DNA of 64,000 nucleotides, taken from assembly GCF_015775975.1 (NCBI RefSeq), contig NZ_CP064056.1, positions 310,001-374,000 of the forward strand, in the 5' to 3' direction. The position numbers and the translations under genes were made by a program. The notes below the pieces were generated by a model. The model did not search any database and was not told where the DNA came from. It was given only the letters and a program-made list of their open reading frames with translations. Shown here piece after piece: positions 7,945-16,417 of this stretch. The first letter of the stretch is position 1, and each line of letters begins with the position of its first letter. The DNA is from Staphylococcus lloydii (GTDB lineage Bacteria > Bacillota > Bacilli > Staphylococcales > Staphylococcaceae).

Positions 7945-7985
7945 TAAAGGCACTGCGCTATTACTTAGCGTCAGTGCCTTTTTGA
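7945..7985. terminator. terminator after the methyltransferase gene
   Basis: AAAGGCACTG and CAGTGCCTTTTT pair around an inner GCTA/TAGC stem. It lies between convergent genes and can serve both. Confidence 0.85.
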
Positions 7986-7994
7986 ATGTGTAAT

Positions 7995-8912
7995 TTAAAA
8001 CATGATTCTTGAGAGATAGATGACAGTAGTTACTGTAATGACACTTAGTAATGTGGAATAGAGTACGACTTGTGCATGTAATTCTGGTTCTACATCATAT
8101 TCCATTGCAATCGTAGAGGTGTTTCTAGAAGTAGGGAAGGAACTAGCAACGAATAGTGATTGTGCTACGACACCGTCAATTTTCAAGATGTAAATGATAG
8201 CTAGTGAAAGTAAAGGACCAATAATCAAACGGCCAATTAACGACCACGTAATAACTCGATGTAAGAAACGCAAACGTATTTTAGCTAGTTGTGCCCCTAA
8301 TAATAGTAGCGCAACTGCAACAAAAGCATCAGATAATTCTTTTAAAGGAATATGGACAAATTCAGGTAATGGAATATTGAAGACTTGAAAAACAATGCCT
8401 AAAATAAGTGCATGAAAAATAGGTAATCTTAACAGTGAAATAATAATCCCACGTAAAGTTGTTGTTGCAGAAAGTAAATTATAAAGTCCATAAGAATAAG
8501 TTAATAGATTTTGGAAAATAAGAATGAATATTTGTATAGAGACTCCGATTGGGTTGTGTGCGAATACGAGTTGGCTGACAGGCAATCCATAATTTCCTGA
8601 GTTCATTAAAGAAATACTGTTTTTTAAAGCTGCACCTTGAGGTTTATCCAACTTTAGTGACTTTGCAAGCCCATTTCCTAACAACATTAAAATGATTGTA
8701 TAAATTATTAAATAGAAAATAATATGCATCATAACATTCATGTTTACTTTTATATCAATAATATTGATGAAAACTGCCGCTGGCATTAAACAATAAGTAA
8801 TTAAAGTAGAAAGTTGTTTTAAATCAAAAACGAATTTTATTTGAATTAAAGCCCCCACAACAATCAATATTAAAATTGGTAAAATAACTTGTAATAAAAT
8901 AAAAACAAACAT
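7995..8912 (-). CDS. AEC-family (auxin efflux carrier type) transporter
   Basis: 305 residues with about ten hydrophobic helices. Helix pairs and internal motifs such as NSISLMNSGNYGLPVSQLVF (first half) and ASSFPTSRNTSTIAMEYDVE (second half) match the AEC/malate-permease-like family, in which two five-helix halves carry an organic anion across the membrane. AGGGAT precedes ATG 8912. There is no neighbouring enzyme or regulator to hint at the substrate. Confidence 0.85.
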   Translation of the reverse strand: MFVFILLQVILPILILIVVGALIQIKFVFDLKQLSTLITYCLMPAAVFINIIDIKVNMNVMMHIIFYLIIYTIILMLLGNGLAKSLKLDKPQGAALKNSISLMNSGNYGLPVSQLVFAHNPIGVSIQIFILIFQNLLTYSYGLYNLLSATTTLRGIIISLLRLPIFHALILGIVFQVFNIPLPEFVHIPLKELSDAFVAVALLLLGAQLAKIRLRFLHRVITWSLIGRLIIGPLLSLAIIYILKIDGVVAQSLFVASSFPTSRNTSTIAMEYDVEPELHAQVVLYSTLLSVITVTTVIYLSRIMF

Positions 8913-9387
8913 AGTATCCCTCTTATCTATATAAATCCTTCTAAATAAACGTGCCTACCCTTGCATTGTAGTGATTACTTTAACCTTAGCATACAATATT
9001 CATAAGTTTAAGTAATGGTTTATAATGTTTTGCGATAACTAAAAGTTATAAAATATTAATTTGTACCATATGTTACATACTTCAAATGACATTACTTATT
9101 ACATGACGTAATACTTTGAAAGAGAAATGAAAGCCTAAAAACCGTGGTGCCAATTTTGTAATTAAATTACAGAAAAGGCAGAAAAATTACAACGCACGGA
9201 AAATTATTATGCGTCAATTACAATGTAATAACAGCGCCCACAAAGTTAAATTTATCTGTTAGTGTGTGTCTTGTCGTTAAAAAACGATGAAAAAATACAA
9301 TTATAAAGTAAACATGTAATTTATGAGCCACGAGATTCTCATTTAACTAATAAAATTTTTAACTATATCTATGGAGGATGTTTAATT
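8913..9387. other. 475-base divergent intergenic region with operator-like elements
   Basis: No gene is visible. The region must hold the AEC promoter on the left and the CHAP gene promoter and a long leader on the right. Visible elements are a perfect 15-base palindrome (TGTAATT A AATTACA, 9157-9171) and a WalR-like direct repeat at 9217-9233. Confidence 0.6.
9217..9233 (-). promoter_or_regulatory. WalR-like binding site
   Basis: On the minus strand the sequence is TGTTAT, five bases, TGTAAT, which fits the WalR consensus TGTWAH-N5-TGTWAH. It lies about 155 bases before the start of a CHAP-domain hydrolase, a class of gene known to be controlled by WalKR in staphylococci. A further inverted pair of TGTAAT half-sites lies at 9157-9171. 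Confidence 0.6.
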
Positions 9388-10152
9388 ATGAAAAAGATCG
9401 CTACAGCTACAATAGCAACAGCAGGTATCGCAACTTTAGGAATGGCACATCAACATGCTGACGCAGCAGAAAATAATGGACAAGGTGGATACAACCCTAA
9501 CGATCCATCATCTTACAGCTATTCATATAATATAGACCAACAAGGTAACTATCATTACAAATGGCAAGGTAATTGGAGTCCAAACCAAGCACAACAAGGA
9601 CAACAAAATCAACAAGCGCAACAAGGACAAGCTGGACAACAAAACAACCAAGGTCAACAAAACTATAACTACAACTACGGTACAAATAACCAAACACAAT
9701 CTTACACAGCTAATAATGCTGGCGGAAAAGGTGCATCTTATAGCACTTCAGACAAAAACGTAAAAGTACAAACACAAAGTGCGCCTCAATCAAATGATGA
9801 TTCAACAGCATTTTCTGGTAAAACATCAGGCGGTGGCAATGCATATGATGCAGGACAATGTACTTACTACGTTTACGATAAAGTAGGTGGAAAAATCGGT
9901 TCTGACTGGGGTAACGCTAATAATTGGGCAAACAAAGCTGCTCAATCTGGTTACACAGTAGATAACACGCCTAAATCAGGTTCAATCCTACAAACTTCAC
10001 AAGGTGCTTACGGCCATGTTGCATACGTAGATAGCGTAAGCAGTGACGGTTCAGTAAAAGTATCAGAAATGAACTATGGTAAAGGACCTGGCGTTGTAAC
10101 TTCACGTACAATTTCTGCAAGTGAAGCAAGTTCATACAACTACATCAAATAA
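9388..10152 (+). CDS. secreted CHAP-domain peptidoglycan hydrolase, SsaA-like
   Basis: 254 residues. GGAGGATGT precedes ATG 9388. The signal peptide is [20 protein letters not shown] with a cut near ADAAEN. Residues 30-140 are a low-complexity, Gln/Asn/Tyr-rich linker (QQGQ and NYNYN repeats). The C-terminal CHAP domain (about 140-254) has the catalytic cysteine in [12 protein letters not shown] and the histidine in [10 protein letters not shown], ending [10 protein letters not shown]. SsaA proteins are secreted amidases or endopeptidases acting on cell-wall peptide bridges. A WalR-like box upstream supports cell-wall growth control. A terminator follows at once. Confidence 0.92.
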   Translation: MKKIATATIATAGIATLGMAHQHADAAENNGQGGYNPNDPSSYSYSYNIDQQGNYHYKWQGNWSPNQAQQGQQNQQAQQGQAGQQNNQGQQNYNYNYGTNNQTQSYTANNAGGKGASYSTSDKNVKVQTQSAPQSNDDSTAFSGKTSGGGNAYDAGQCTYYVYDKVGGKIGSDWGNANNWANKAAQSGYTVDNTPKSGSILQTSQGAYGHVAYVDSVSSDGSVKVSEMNYGKGPGVVTSRTISASEASSYNYIK

Positions 10153-10164
10153 GTAATAACCCAT

Positions 10165-10202
10165 TTCCCGTAGATTCTTGAGTGAATTTACGGGTTTTTT
10201 TA
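10165..10202 (+). terminator. terminator of the CHAP gene
   Basis: CCCGTAGATTC and GAATTTACGGG form a stem followed by seven T residues. Confidence 0.88.
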
Positions 10203-10258
10203 AATGTCGAATAATAAGAAGTTGATGATGCAAACGTCATTATAAAACCAGCAAACTC

Positions 10259-10293
10259 TAAAAAAGCTAGCAGAAATATTCTGTTAGCTTTTT
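10259..10293. terminator. second hairpin terminator downstream of the CHAP gene
   Basis: AAAAAGCTAGCAG and CTGTTAGCTTTTT form a stem flanked by A- and T-runs, able to work on both strands. The 55 bases between the two hairpins contain no gene I can support. Confidence 0.7.
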
Positions 10294-10423
10294 ATGTTAT
10301 GATTTTGTGTTTTTTACTTCATTCTGTTTTATTTTTTAGGTCATTGTCAGTCACGGTCACTTTTAGCTTAGCAATGGTTATAATAATCTTTTGATAGAAG
10401 TAATATTTGGGAGAGACATTACA

Positions 10424-10477
10424 ATGAATAAACTGCGACATATACTAAAAATCATAATCATTATAGAGGTGCATTAA
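10424..10477 (+). CDS. candidate 17-residue leader peptide
   Basis: ATG 10424 follows GGGAGAG by eight bases and opens a 17-codon frame (MNKLRHILKIIIIIEVH). It ends one base before the ATG of the polytopic membrane protein at 10479. The last codons of this frame contain the ribosome site GAGGTG of the next gene, so translation of the two could be coupled. The run of five isoleucines is notable. No terminator lies between them, so classical attenuation is not supported. Confidence 0.4.
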   Translation: MNKLRHILKIIIIIEVH

Positions 10478-10478
10478 T

Positions 10479-11972
10479 ATGATGCCAATGAAGCCAGGAC
10501 TCATTAAATACTATAGTTTTTGTTTCTTGTTTTACTTTGTTTTTGTCATGTGGGTACCACTCGTGCATAGTGATTGGCAATGGCATAGTGTTTATGGCAT
10601 TAAATTGTTGCGCAATCATTTCGTCGATATTAATGGACGTTATTTGAGTAATTTATTGGAATTTTATGCTGTGAGGAGCGAAATTATACGTTGGTTGACT
10701 TATAGTTTTTTTAGCTTAGGGATCATTTTCGCAATTGTACAGTTTATAAAAGTTAAGCAAAAAGCACTATATTTTATGCTCACTTTTGGTTTAATGTTGC
10801 TCATCCCTCCATCTCTTTTCAGTCACACTTATGGATGGTTTGAAGGTTTTTATAATTATGTACCGGCTACTGTATGTGTGATTTATAGTTTATGGTATGT
10901 TATTTCAACTTTTAATGATGTTGCTATATTAACGACAAGGCATCACATAATTTATTATGGCGTAAGTTTATGTGGTCAATTATTTTTGGAGCAAGCCACG
11001 TTATTTAATGTCATAGTAATAACTAGTGCTTTAATAATTTATAGCTCTCGGTATTATCGCCTACATCCTAAATTAACTTTAGGCGGTGTTTTAACATTCA
11101 TAGGCGTAATTATTCTTTATGCGAATACGACGTATGACAAATTGCATAGTGCGATAAAAATACCTCAAAGTGGCAATGAATTTACAACGTTAGCTATACG
11201 CAGTTTTCAAAATTTAACGGTATCGATTACCAATGGTGTGTTTTTCAATAATATTATTATTTTAACGTTAATTACTATTGTATTAATCGTTTTGTTAATA
11301 CCTAGTGATGATTTTCGAAGTGTGGGATTATGGGAGAAAGTGCTTATTTGTAGTGGGTTGGTCGTATTTCAATGTTATACAGTTATCATTTATCAAAATT
11401 TCAATTTCCACGAGTATAAACATCTTATCATTTTAAATATCGTTAATTTCTTTATGGCGCTCATCTTTTTAATATCTGTAGTCATTGCTATTAATTATGT
11501 TGCGCTTGCTAAACACCTTAAACAAACACTACATATTTTATGTGGTTCACTCGTATTTTTAATGACTACGTATAGTTTTTATAACGACATTGAACATGGC
11601 TATTTCTATATTACTTATATCATATGGGTTATTATATTATTAATATTATTGGCACAACTTGAATTACAGAGAAAGTGGTTTGCCATTGCGGTAAATAGTG
11701 CGGTGACAACAATATGTTGTACGTATATTTGTATTATGTTTTATGTGGATTACACAAACGATGTCCGTATTGGCCAGTTAAAATATGATTATCATCATGA
11801 TCCTTTATTAACTTCATATAAAGTTGAAAAATTACCGTTTGAACAACTTTTACAACAACCGACGCCCAATAATAAAAAATATGAAAAGTTATTTAAACAA
11901 TATTGGAATGTTCCCCAGGATATAAAAATCAAATTTGTCCCTTATCATAGCGTGAAAAGAGACGACATTTAG
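10479..11972 (+). CDS. polytopic membrane protein (DUF6056-like), unknown function
   Basis: 497 residues; GAGGTG precedes ATG 10479. I count about eleven hydrophobic helices. The N-terminal extracytoplasmic loop has HSDWQWHSVYGIKLLRNHFVDINGRYLSN, with the acidic and NGR residues seen in DUF6056 proteins. That family resembles the membrane domain of GT-C glycosyltransferases, but no transferase activity has been shown and I rank the link as tentative. The last about 70 residues are polar and probably outside the membrane. It has a coupled mini-frame upstream and a terminator downstream. Confidence 0.65.
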   Translation: MMPMKPGLIKYYSFCFLFYFVFVMWVPLVHSDWQWHSVYGIKLLRNHFVDINGRYLSNLLEFYAVRSEIIRWLTYSFFSLGIIFAIVQFIKVKQKALYFMLTFGLMLLIPPSLFSHTYGWFEGFYNYVPATVCVIYSLWYVISTFNDVAILTTRHHIIYYGVSLCGQLFLEQATLFNVIVITSALIIYSSRYYRLHPKLTLGGVLTFIGVIILYANTTYDKLHSAIKIPQSGNEFTTLAIRSFQNLTVSITNGVFFNNIIILTLITIVLIVLLIPSDDFRSVGLWEKVLICSGLVVFQCYTVIIYQNFNFHEYKHLIILNIVNFFMALIFLISVVIAINYVALAKHLKQTLHILCGSLVFLMTTYSFYNDIEHGYFYITYIIWVIILLILLAQLELQRKWFAIAVNSAVTTICCTYICIMFYVDYTNDVRIGQLKYDYHHDPLLTSYKVEKLPFEQLLQQPTPNNKKYEKLFKQYWNVPQDIKIKFVPYHSVKRDDI

Positions 11973-11997
11973 CCAAACAAATTTGTGGAGGCAATAT

Positions 11998-12042
11998 AAA
12001 ATAGAGGCTGTGACAGTTGATTGTCGCAACCTCTATTTTTGT
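11998..12042. terminator. bidirectional terminator between convergent genes
   Basis: AAATAGAGGCTGTGACA and TGTCGCAACCTCTATTT pair with small mismatches, with T-runs on both strands. Confidence 0.85.
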
Positions 12043-12053
12043 AGGCATTAAAT

Positions 12054-13034
12054 TTATTGAAATTGATAACTGTTATGTCCTTTAGCGAAACCGCGTGCAG
12101 TAAATAACCAAGAATCACCACCTGCTTCAATATCGTTAGCACATATAATCAGTTGATCTGTGCCAGGGATAAAAGCTGGATGTGTCGATCTAAGCATATG
12201 CCCTTCGTCTCTGTTAGGCATTAAAATTTGTCCAATTGGATAACCACGTTTGTTAAACACCAATACTCTGCCTTGGCCATACATAGCGACATAAAGGTTA
12301 TCATCACTATCGATGCAACAAGAATCTGGACCTTCATGTCCTGTGAAATAGTAAGGAATAGAAGCGCCAAATGGTGCAATAGATACACCATCTTCAAGTA
12401 ACTCAATACGATGTAAACGATTGGCATTTGTTTCAGTGACCCATAAAACTGATTCGTCAGTACTCAACGCTACACCATTCGCTACTGATATATTTTGAAT
12501 TACAGGGGTAATTGTTTGGTGGTCTGGTGAAACGTAATAGACGCCACCTAGTGGGTTAGTGGAGTACCCTCTAAAGTCTGTGAAGTAAAAGCCGCCTTTA
12601 CTATCAAATACAAGGTCGTCTATGCAATACTCCGTTGTAATATCATTAATAATATCTTCAAAGTTATTGCCTGTATCATCCACTGCATAGATACCACCGC
12701 TACTTTCAAAATCACCTAAATAACATACGTAGAGTTTGCCATCTTTGTGGATTTTTACTGCAGCAGGATTGGTTTTAGTGGATTGGAAAACAGTAGAAAC
12801 TTGTTTTTCTGGTAAGTCTACGCGAAATACTTTGCCGCCAAAAACTTCACATAGAAATAAATTATGTGCTCTATCGAAACATAATCCTTCTAATTGTAAG
12901 CCTTCATCTGAAATTTTAACCCATGGCTCAGCTGTAATAGTTTGCAATTCACTTTCGTTAATAATTGGTACTGCAGATTTAGACGCACCTGTATAAGTTA
13001 GTGCAGGTAAATTTTGTTCTGACAATGTATCCAT
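12054..13034 (-). CDS. drp35: Drp35-type calcium-dependent lactonase
   Basis: 326 residues, close to the 324 of S. aureus Drp35. It is a six-bladed beta-propeller of the SMP-30/gluconolactonase family. Recognisable stretches are [26 protein letters not shown], the blade with [45 protein letters not shown] and [26 protein letters not shown]. The Glu and Asp residues at blade tops are the expected metal ligands. In S. aureus the gene is induced by cell-wall-active antibiotics and detergents. GGGGATGG precedes the start. It is monocistronic and divergent from the YfcC operon. Confidence 0.9.
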   Translation of the reverse strand: MDTLSEQNLPALTYTGASKSAVPIINESELQTITAEPWVKISDEGLQLEGLCFDRAHNLFLCEVFGGKVFRVDLPEKQVSTVFQSTKTNPAAVKIHKDGKLYVCYLGDFESSGGIYAVDDTGNNFEDIINDITTEYCIDDLVFDSKGGFYFTDFRGYSTNPLGGVYYVSPDHQTITPVIQNISVANGVALSTDESVLWVTETNANRLHRIELLEDGVSIAPFGASIPYYFTGHEGPDSCCIDSDDNLYVAMYGQGRVLVFNKRGYPIGQILMPNRDEGHMLRSTHPAFIPGTDQLIICANDIEAGGDSWLFTARGFAKGHNSYQFQ

Positions 13035-13190
13035 CCCCTTTAAAAATTGTGAAATAACGATTTATATCATTTGATATTGTGCATTTAAGGCGAGTATAAA
13101 GCAAATTTTAGCAAAACGCTAATGTGAAAAAATATATTAAAATGAAAATATTTCTTTGAACATGAAGTGTAATATGTTAAAGTGTAGTAA

Positions 13191-13222
13191 ATACTTCACA
13201 AATAATGATTGTGAAGTATAAA
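13191..13222 (+). promoter_or_regulatory. promoter of the YfcC operon with overlapping perfect inverted repeat
   Basis: The arms ATACTTCACAA (13191-13201) and TTGTGAAGTAT (13209-13219) form a perfect 11-bp inverted repeat with a seven-base spacer. Inside it lie a -35-like TTCACA (13195-13200) and, 16 bases on, a -10 TATAAA (13217-13222). A repressor bound here would cover the promoter. The RpiR regulator encoded in this operon is the obvious candidate. Confidence 0.7.
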
Positions 13223-13234
13223 AAATCATTTATT

Positions 13235-13249
13235 TTGTAAGCGCTTACT
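13235..13249 (+). promoter_or_regulatory. cre site (CcpA binding)
   Basis: TTGTAAGCGCTTACT fits the catabolite-responsive element consensus WTGNAANCGNWNNCW at every position. It lies just after the predicted transcription start and 22 bases before the YfcC start codon, where CcpA would act as a roadblock. Confidence 0.8.
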
Positions 13250-13271
13250 CATTTTAAAAGGGGCTGTCACG

Positions 13272-14654
13272 ATGAAAAAGAAGTTTAATATGCCGAATAC
13301 GTTTGTAATATTATTCGTTATTCTCATAATAGTTTGGCTATTGAGTTTTATAATTCCATCTGGTGAATTTAAAACAACTGGGAGTAATCATACAGTGGTT
13401 CCAGGTAGTTTTAAATATATTAATGGTGGATTTGTTAATGTCATGGATTTGTTTATGTCAATTCCGAAAGGACTAATTGATACTTCTGATTTAGTGTTTT
13501 TAGTATTAATTATGGGTGGGGCAGTAGCAGTTATTGAAAAACAAGGTACTTTTAATTCAGCGGTTCAAAAACTCGTAGATAAAACCGGTGGCAATATATA
13601 TTTATTAATTGTTGTAATTGGTATTACTTTTGGTTTAATTCATGCGTTTGGTGTTAGTGCCAATGCAGTTATTGCTTTTATTCCATTAGGTGTTATTTTG
13701 GCACGCAAGTTGAATCTTGATGCGATAGCCGGTGTAGCTATCGTATATTTAAGTTATTATGTTGGTGCGGTTGCACCGATATTCGATCCGATTGCATTAG
13801 GTATTGCACAAACGATAGCTAAGTTGCCGATATTCTCTGGAACAATGTTGCGTGTATATATGTTTATTGTATTTATGATTGTGACATTGTTGTATGTTAT
13901 ACATTATGTAAGAAAGATATCTAAAGATCCAAGCAAGAGTATTATGGGTAAACAACGTTTCCAAAAAGAGGTTGTCGATGAAGAGGTAGAAGCGCGTTCA
14001 AACTTCACAACGGCGCATAAAATAATAATCATATTATTTTTTATGACTATATTCGTATTTGTTTATGGTTCTCTACAATTAGGATGGGGCGTAAATCAAT
14101 TGTCAGCATTATTTTTAATGGATGGTATTTTAACGGCAATTGTTGCACGCCAAACGCCGAATGAATTTATAGAAACATTTATGACTGGTGCGAAAAATAT
14201 ATTGTTTGGTGCGCTGATTATAGGTGTGGCTAGATCTATTACTATATTGATGCAAGACGCAAAGATTTTAGACACATTAGTTAATGGACTTTTTATCCCG
14301 TTAAGTCATTTAACACCGATGTTAGGTGCAATTGCGATGTTTATTTTTAACGTATTATTCAATTTGATCGTACCTTCTGGTAGTGGTCAAGCAGCAGTGG
14401 TTATGCCTTTAATGACACCATTGGCAGACGTGTTACATATCACAAGACAAACAGCAGTTATCGCTTTCAAATTAGGTGACGGTATTACGAATATGATTAC
14501 GCCAGTGTCTGGTACATTAATGGCTATATTAGCAGTGGGTGGCGTACCATTTGCAAAATGGGTAAGATTTGCTTTTCCATTAGTAATTATTTGGTCAATT
14601 ATTGCAATTATCTTTGTCATTATAGCAGTATTGATTAATTATGGACCGGCATAA
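13272..14654 (+). CDS. YfcC-family carrier (C4-dicarboxylate/basic amino-acid antiporter type)
   Basis: 460 residues with about twelve helices. The N-terminus (MPNTFVILFVILIIVWLLSFIIPSGEF) and the re-entrant motifs GLIHAFGVSANAVIAFIPLG and LIVPSGSGQAAVVMPLM are typical of YfcC/AitC proteins of the ion-transporter superfamily. These proteins move amino acids, peptides or organic anions. AAAGGGG precedes ATG 13272. It is first in a four-gene operon with a deacylase, an RpiR regulator and an M20 peptidase, so the cargo is probably an acylated amino acid or small peptide. Confidence 0.85.
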   Translation: MKKKFNMPNTFVILFVILIIVWLLSFIIPSGEFKTTGSNHTVVPGSFKYINGGFVNVMDLFMSIPKGLIDTSDLVFLVLIMGGAVAVIEKQGTFNSAVQKLVDKTGGNIYLLIVVIGITFGLIHAFGVSANAVIAFIPLGVILARKLNLDAIAGVAIVYLSYYVGAVAPIFDPIALGIAQTIAKLPIFSGTMLRVYMFIVFMIVTLLYVIHYVRKISKDPSKSIMGKQRFQKEVVDEEVEARSNFTTAHKIIIILFFMTIFVFVYGSLQLGWGVNQLSALFLMDGILTAIVARQTPNEFIETFMTGAKNILFGALIIGVARSITILMQDAKILDTLVNGLFIPLSHLTPMLGAIAMFIFNVLFNLIVPSGSGQAAVVMPLMTPLADVLHITRQTAVIAFKLGDGITNMITPVSGTLMAILAVGGVPFAKWVRFAFPLVIIWSIIAIIFVIIAVLINYGPA

Positions 14655-14680
14655 TAACAATTATAAGAAGGTGAAAAGTA

Positions 14681-15565
14681 ATGGAAACTGTAACGTATCA
14701 AGACCCTAGTTTATCAACATACGATATATATGAATTTGGCAATGGCGAAGGAACTGAAGTCGTTATTACAGCAGGTATTCATGGAGTAGAACAAACTGCG
14801 ATTTATGTGGCGCGCCTATTTGTTAAATATTTTGAAGACCATGGCGCGAACGGTAAAGTTAAGATTATTCCAGTATGTAATCAAGCAGCGTATTTTAATC
14901 GTACGCGAACGTCGCCATATGACCAATTAGATTTAAACCGTATCTTTCCTGGGGATGCAAATGGAACACAATCAATGCAATTAGCGCACAGTATTTGGCA
15001 AGATACACGAGGCGCTGACTATATTATCGACTTACATTGTTGTGGTCAGCATGGTTCTACGTATGTGATGTCCCTCTATAGTCAATTTGAACATCAGTCT
15101 GCTTTAGTAAAATTATTAGGTTTTCCTGATGTGGTACATTCTGGTGGTGCGAGAGGTCAATTGTTTTTAGAAGCATGTGAAGCGGGTCAACAAGCTCTAT
15201 TAGTTGAGTTGAAGGGTGGTCAGCCTGACGGTATGATCGATTTTGATGCAGCAGATAAATGTTTTAAGCAATTATTAAATTTCTTCAAGTATACTGGCAA
15301 TATCGCAACTACTGATATTGATAAAATTGTAAAAGCACATCCTGTACGTTTTCACGAACGTATGACAACTTTAAAAGCTGAACACCATGGGTTATTTGTA
15401 CCTTATGTTAATGCGGGAGTACATTATGAACATGGTACAATTCTTGGTAAACTTAATAATGAAAATATAACAGCACCATTTGATTGCTATATCGCAGCAA
15501 TCAATTATCCAAGATATTGTTTTTCTGGGGAAAGAATGGTGCGTATAGCAAAAACTAAAGACTGA
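14681..15565 (+). CDS. succinylglutamate desuccinylase/aspartoacylase-family zinc hydrolase
   Basis: 294 residues; GAAGGTG precedes ATG 14681. Zinc ligands of the M14-like AstE/AspA fold are visible: H and E in TAGIHGVEQTA, and the later His in YIIDLHCCGQHG. A catalytic Glu is expected in LLVELKGG. The substrate-binding Arg pair may lie in NRTRTSPYDQLDLNRIFPG. Such enzymes cut N-acyl groups from amino acids in the cytosol. Its place between an importer and an M20 peptidase suggests stepwise breakdown of an acylated compound. The exact acyl group is unknown. Confidence 0.85.
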   Translation: METVTYQDPSLSTYDIYEFGNGEGTEVVITAGIHGVEQTAIYVARLFVKYFEDHGANGKVKIIPVCNQAAYFNRTRTSPYDQLDLNRIFPGDANGTQSMQLAHSIWQDTRGADYIIDLHCCGQHGSTYVMSLYSQFEHQSALVKLLGFPDVVHSGGARGQLFLEACEAGQQALLVELKGGQPDGMIDFDAADKCFKQLLNFFKYTGNIATTDIDKIVKAHPVRFHERMTTLKAEHHGLFVPYVNAGVHYEHGTILGKLNNENITAPFDCYIAAINYPRYCFSGERMVRIAKTKD

Positions 15566-15583
15566 CGTTTTGGAGGAGCTTAA

Positions 15584-16405
15584 ATGTCAAAAGATATCAT
15601 TAAGGCAATTGAAGAACAATATGACGCATTATCGGCAGGGAAGAAAAAGGTTGCAACATATATTTTAAATTATACGAAAGCATGTAGTTATATGACATTA
15701 GCTGAATTACAAAAAGCGACACAAGTAAGTGAAGCAACAATTATAAGATTTGCATATACTGTGGGATTTGCTGGATATACGGAGATGCAAAATGCGATTA
15801 GAGCATATGTGTTTGATACGGAATCAAAGGCGGAACCTAATACGTCATCGATACTTGAGCCTATTAACCAAGATATTACATTAATTCAAGATGTAGCGTC
15901 ATCGTTGGATGAACCAGCTGTAAAGCAAGCAATGCAATTCATCCATGATGCACAACATGTATATATTATAGGAAATAATACATCATATGGTGCGGCACAC
16001 TGGTTTGGCTATGTATTAGGTACGTATAAATCAAATGTCACTGTCGTGACGAAACAACAGATGAATAAATACTTGTTAGACATGCAGCATAATGATGTTG
16101 TCGTAGCCATTTCTTTTCCGAGATACCATAAAGATACGACGGCGTTTGTAAAAAATGCTGTGAAACAACAAGCCCGTATTATAAGTATTACGGATAATCA
16201 AGTGTCACCAATATATAAATTGGCTGATACGGTGTTTTTTGCGAAAACCAATAGAGACGTGAGTGGTTATAACGAAATAGCCCCGATTATTAGTTTACTT
16301 AACGTAATCATCACACAATATAGAGAAAATTATAACGATGAAGTAAAAACGCGTATTCAACAATTGGAACAATTAAATGATGAAAATCAAGATTTAGTGG
16401 AATAG
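15584..16405 (+). CDS. MurR/RpiR-family transcriptional regulator
   Basis: 273 residues. GGAGGAGC precedes ATG 15584. The N-terminal HTH_6 domain (about 1-77) contains MTLAELQKATQVSEATIIRFAYTVGF, and the C-terminal SIS sugar-phosphate-binding domain spans about 105-250 (VYIIGNNTSYGAAHWFGY, VVAISFPRYHKDT). It lies inside the operon with 12-18 base gaps to its neighbours, so it probably controls its own operon through the inverted repeat at 13191-13219. The SIS ligand may be a non-sugar here. Confidence 0.9.
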   Translation: MSKDIIKAIEEQYDALSAGKKKVATYILNYTKACSYMTLAELQKATQVSEATIIRFAYTVGFAGYTEMQNAIRAYVFDTESKAEPNTSSILEPINQDITLIQDVASSLDEPAVKQAMQFIHDAQHVYIIGNNTSYGAAHWFGYVLGTYKSNVTVVTKQQMNKYLLDMQHNDVVVAISFPRYHKDTTAFVKNAVKQQARIISITDNQVSPIYKLADTVFFAKTNRDVSGYNEIAPIISLLNVIITQYRENYNDEVKTRIQQLEQLNDENQDLVE

Positions 16406-16417
16406 GAGTGAAGTGAT

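Noticed and set aside
12221..12427. Second minus-strand frame inside drp35
   Set aside because: Shadow frame within an intact, well-recognised gene.
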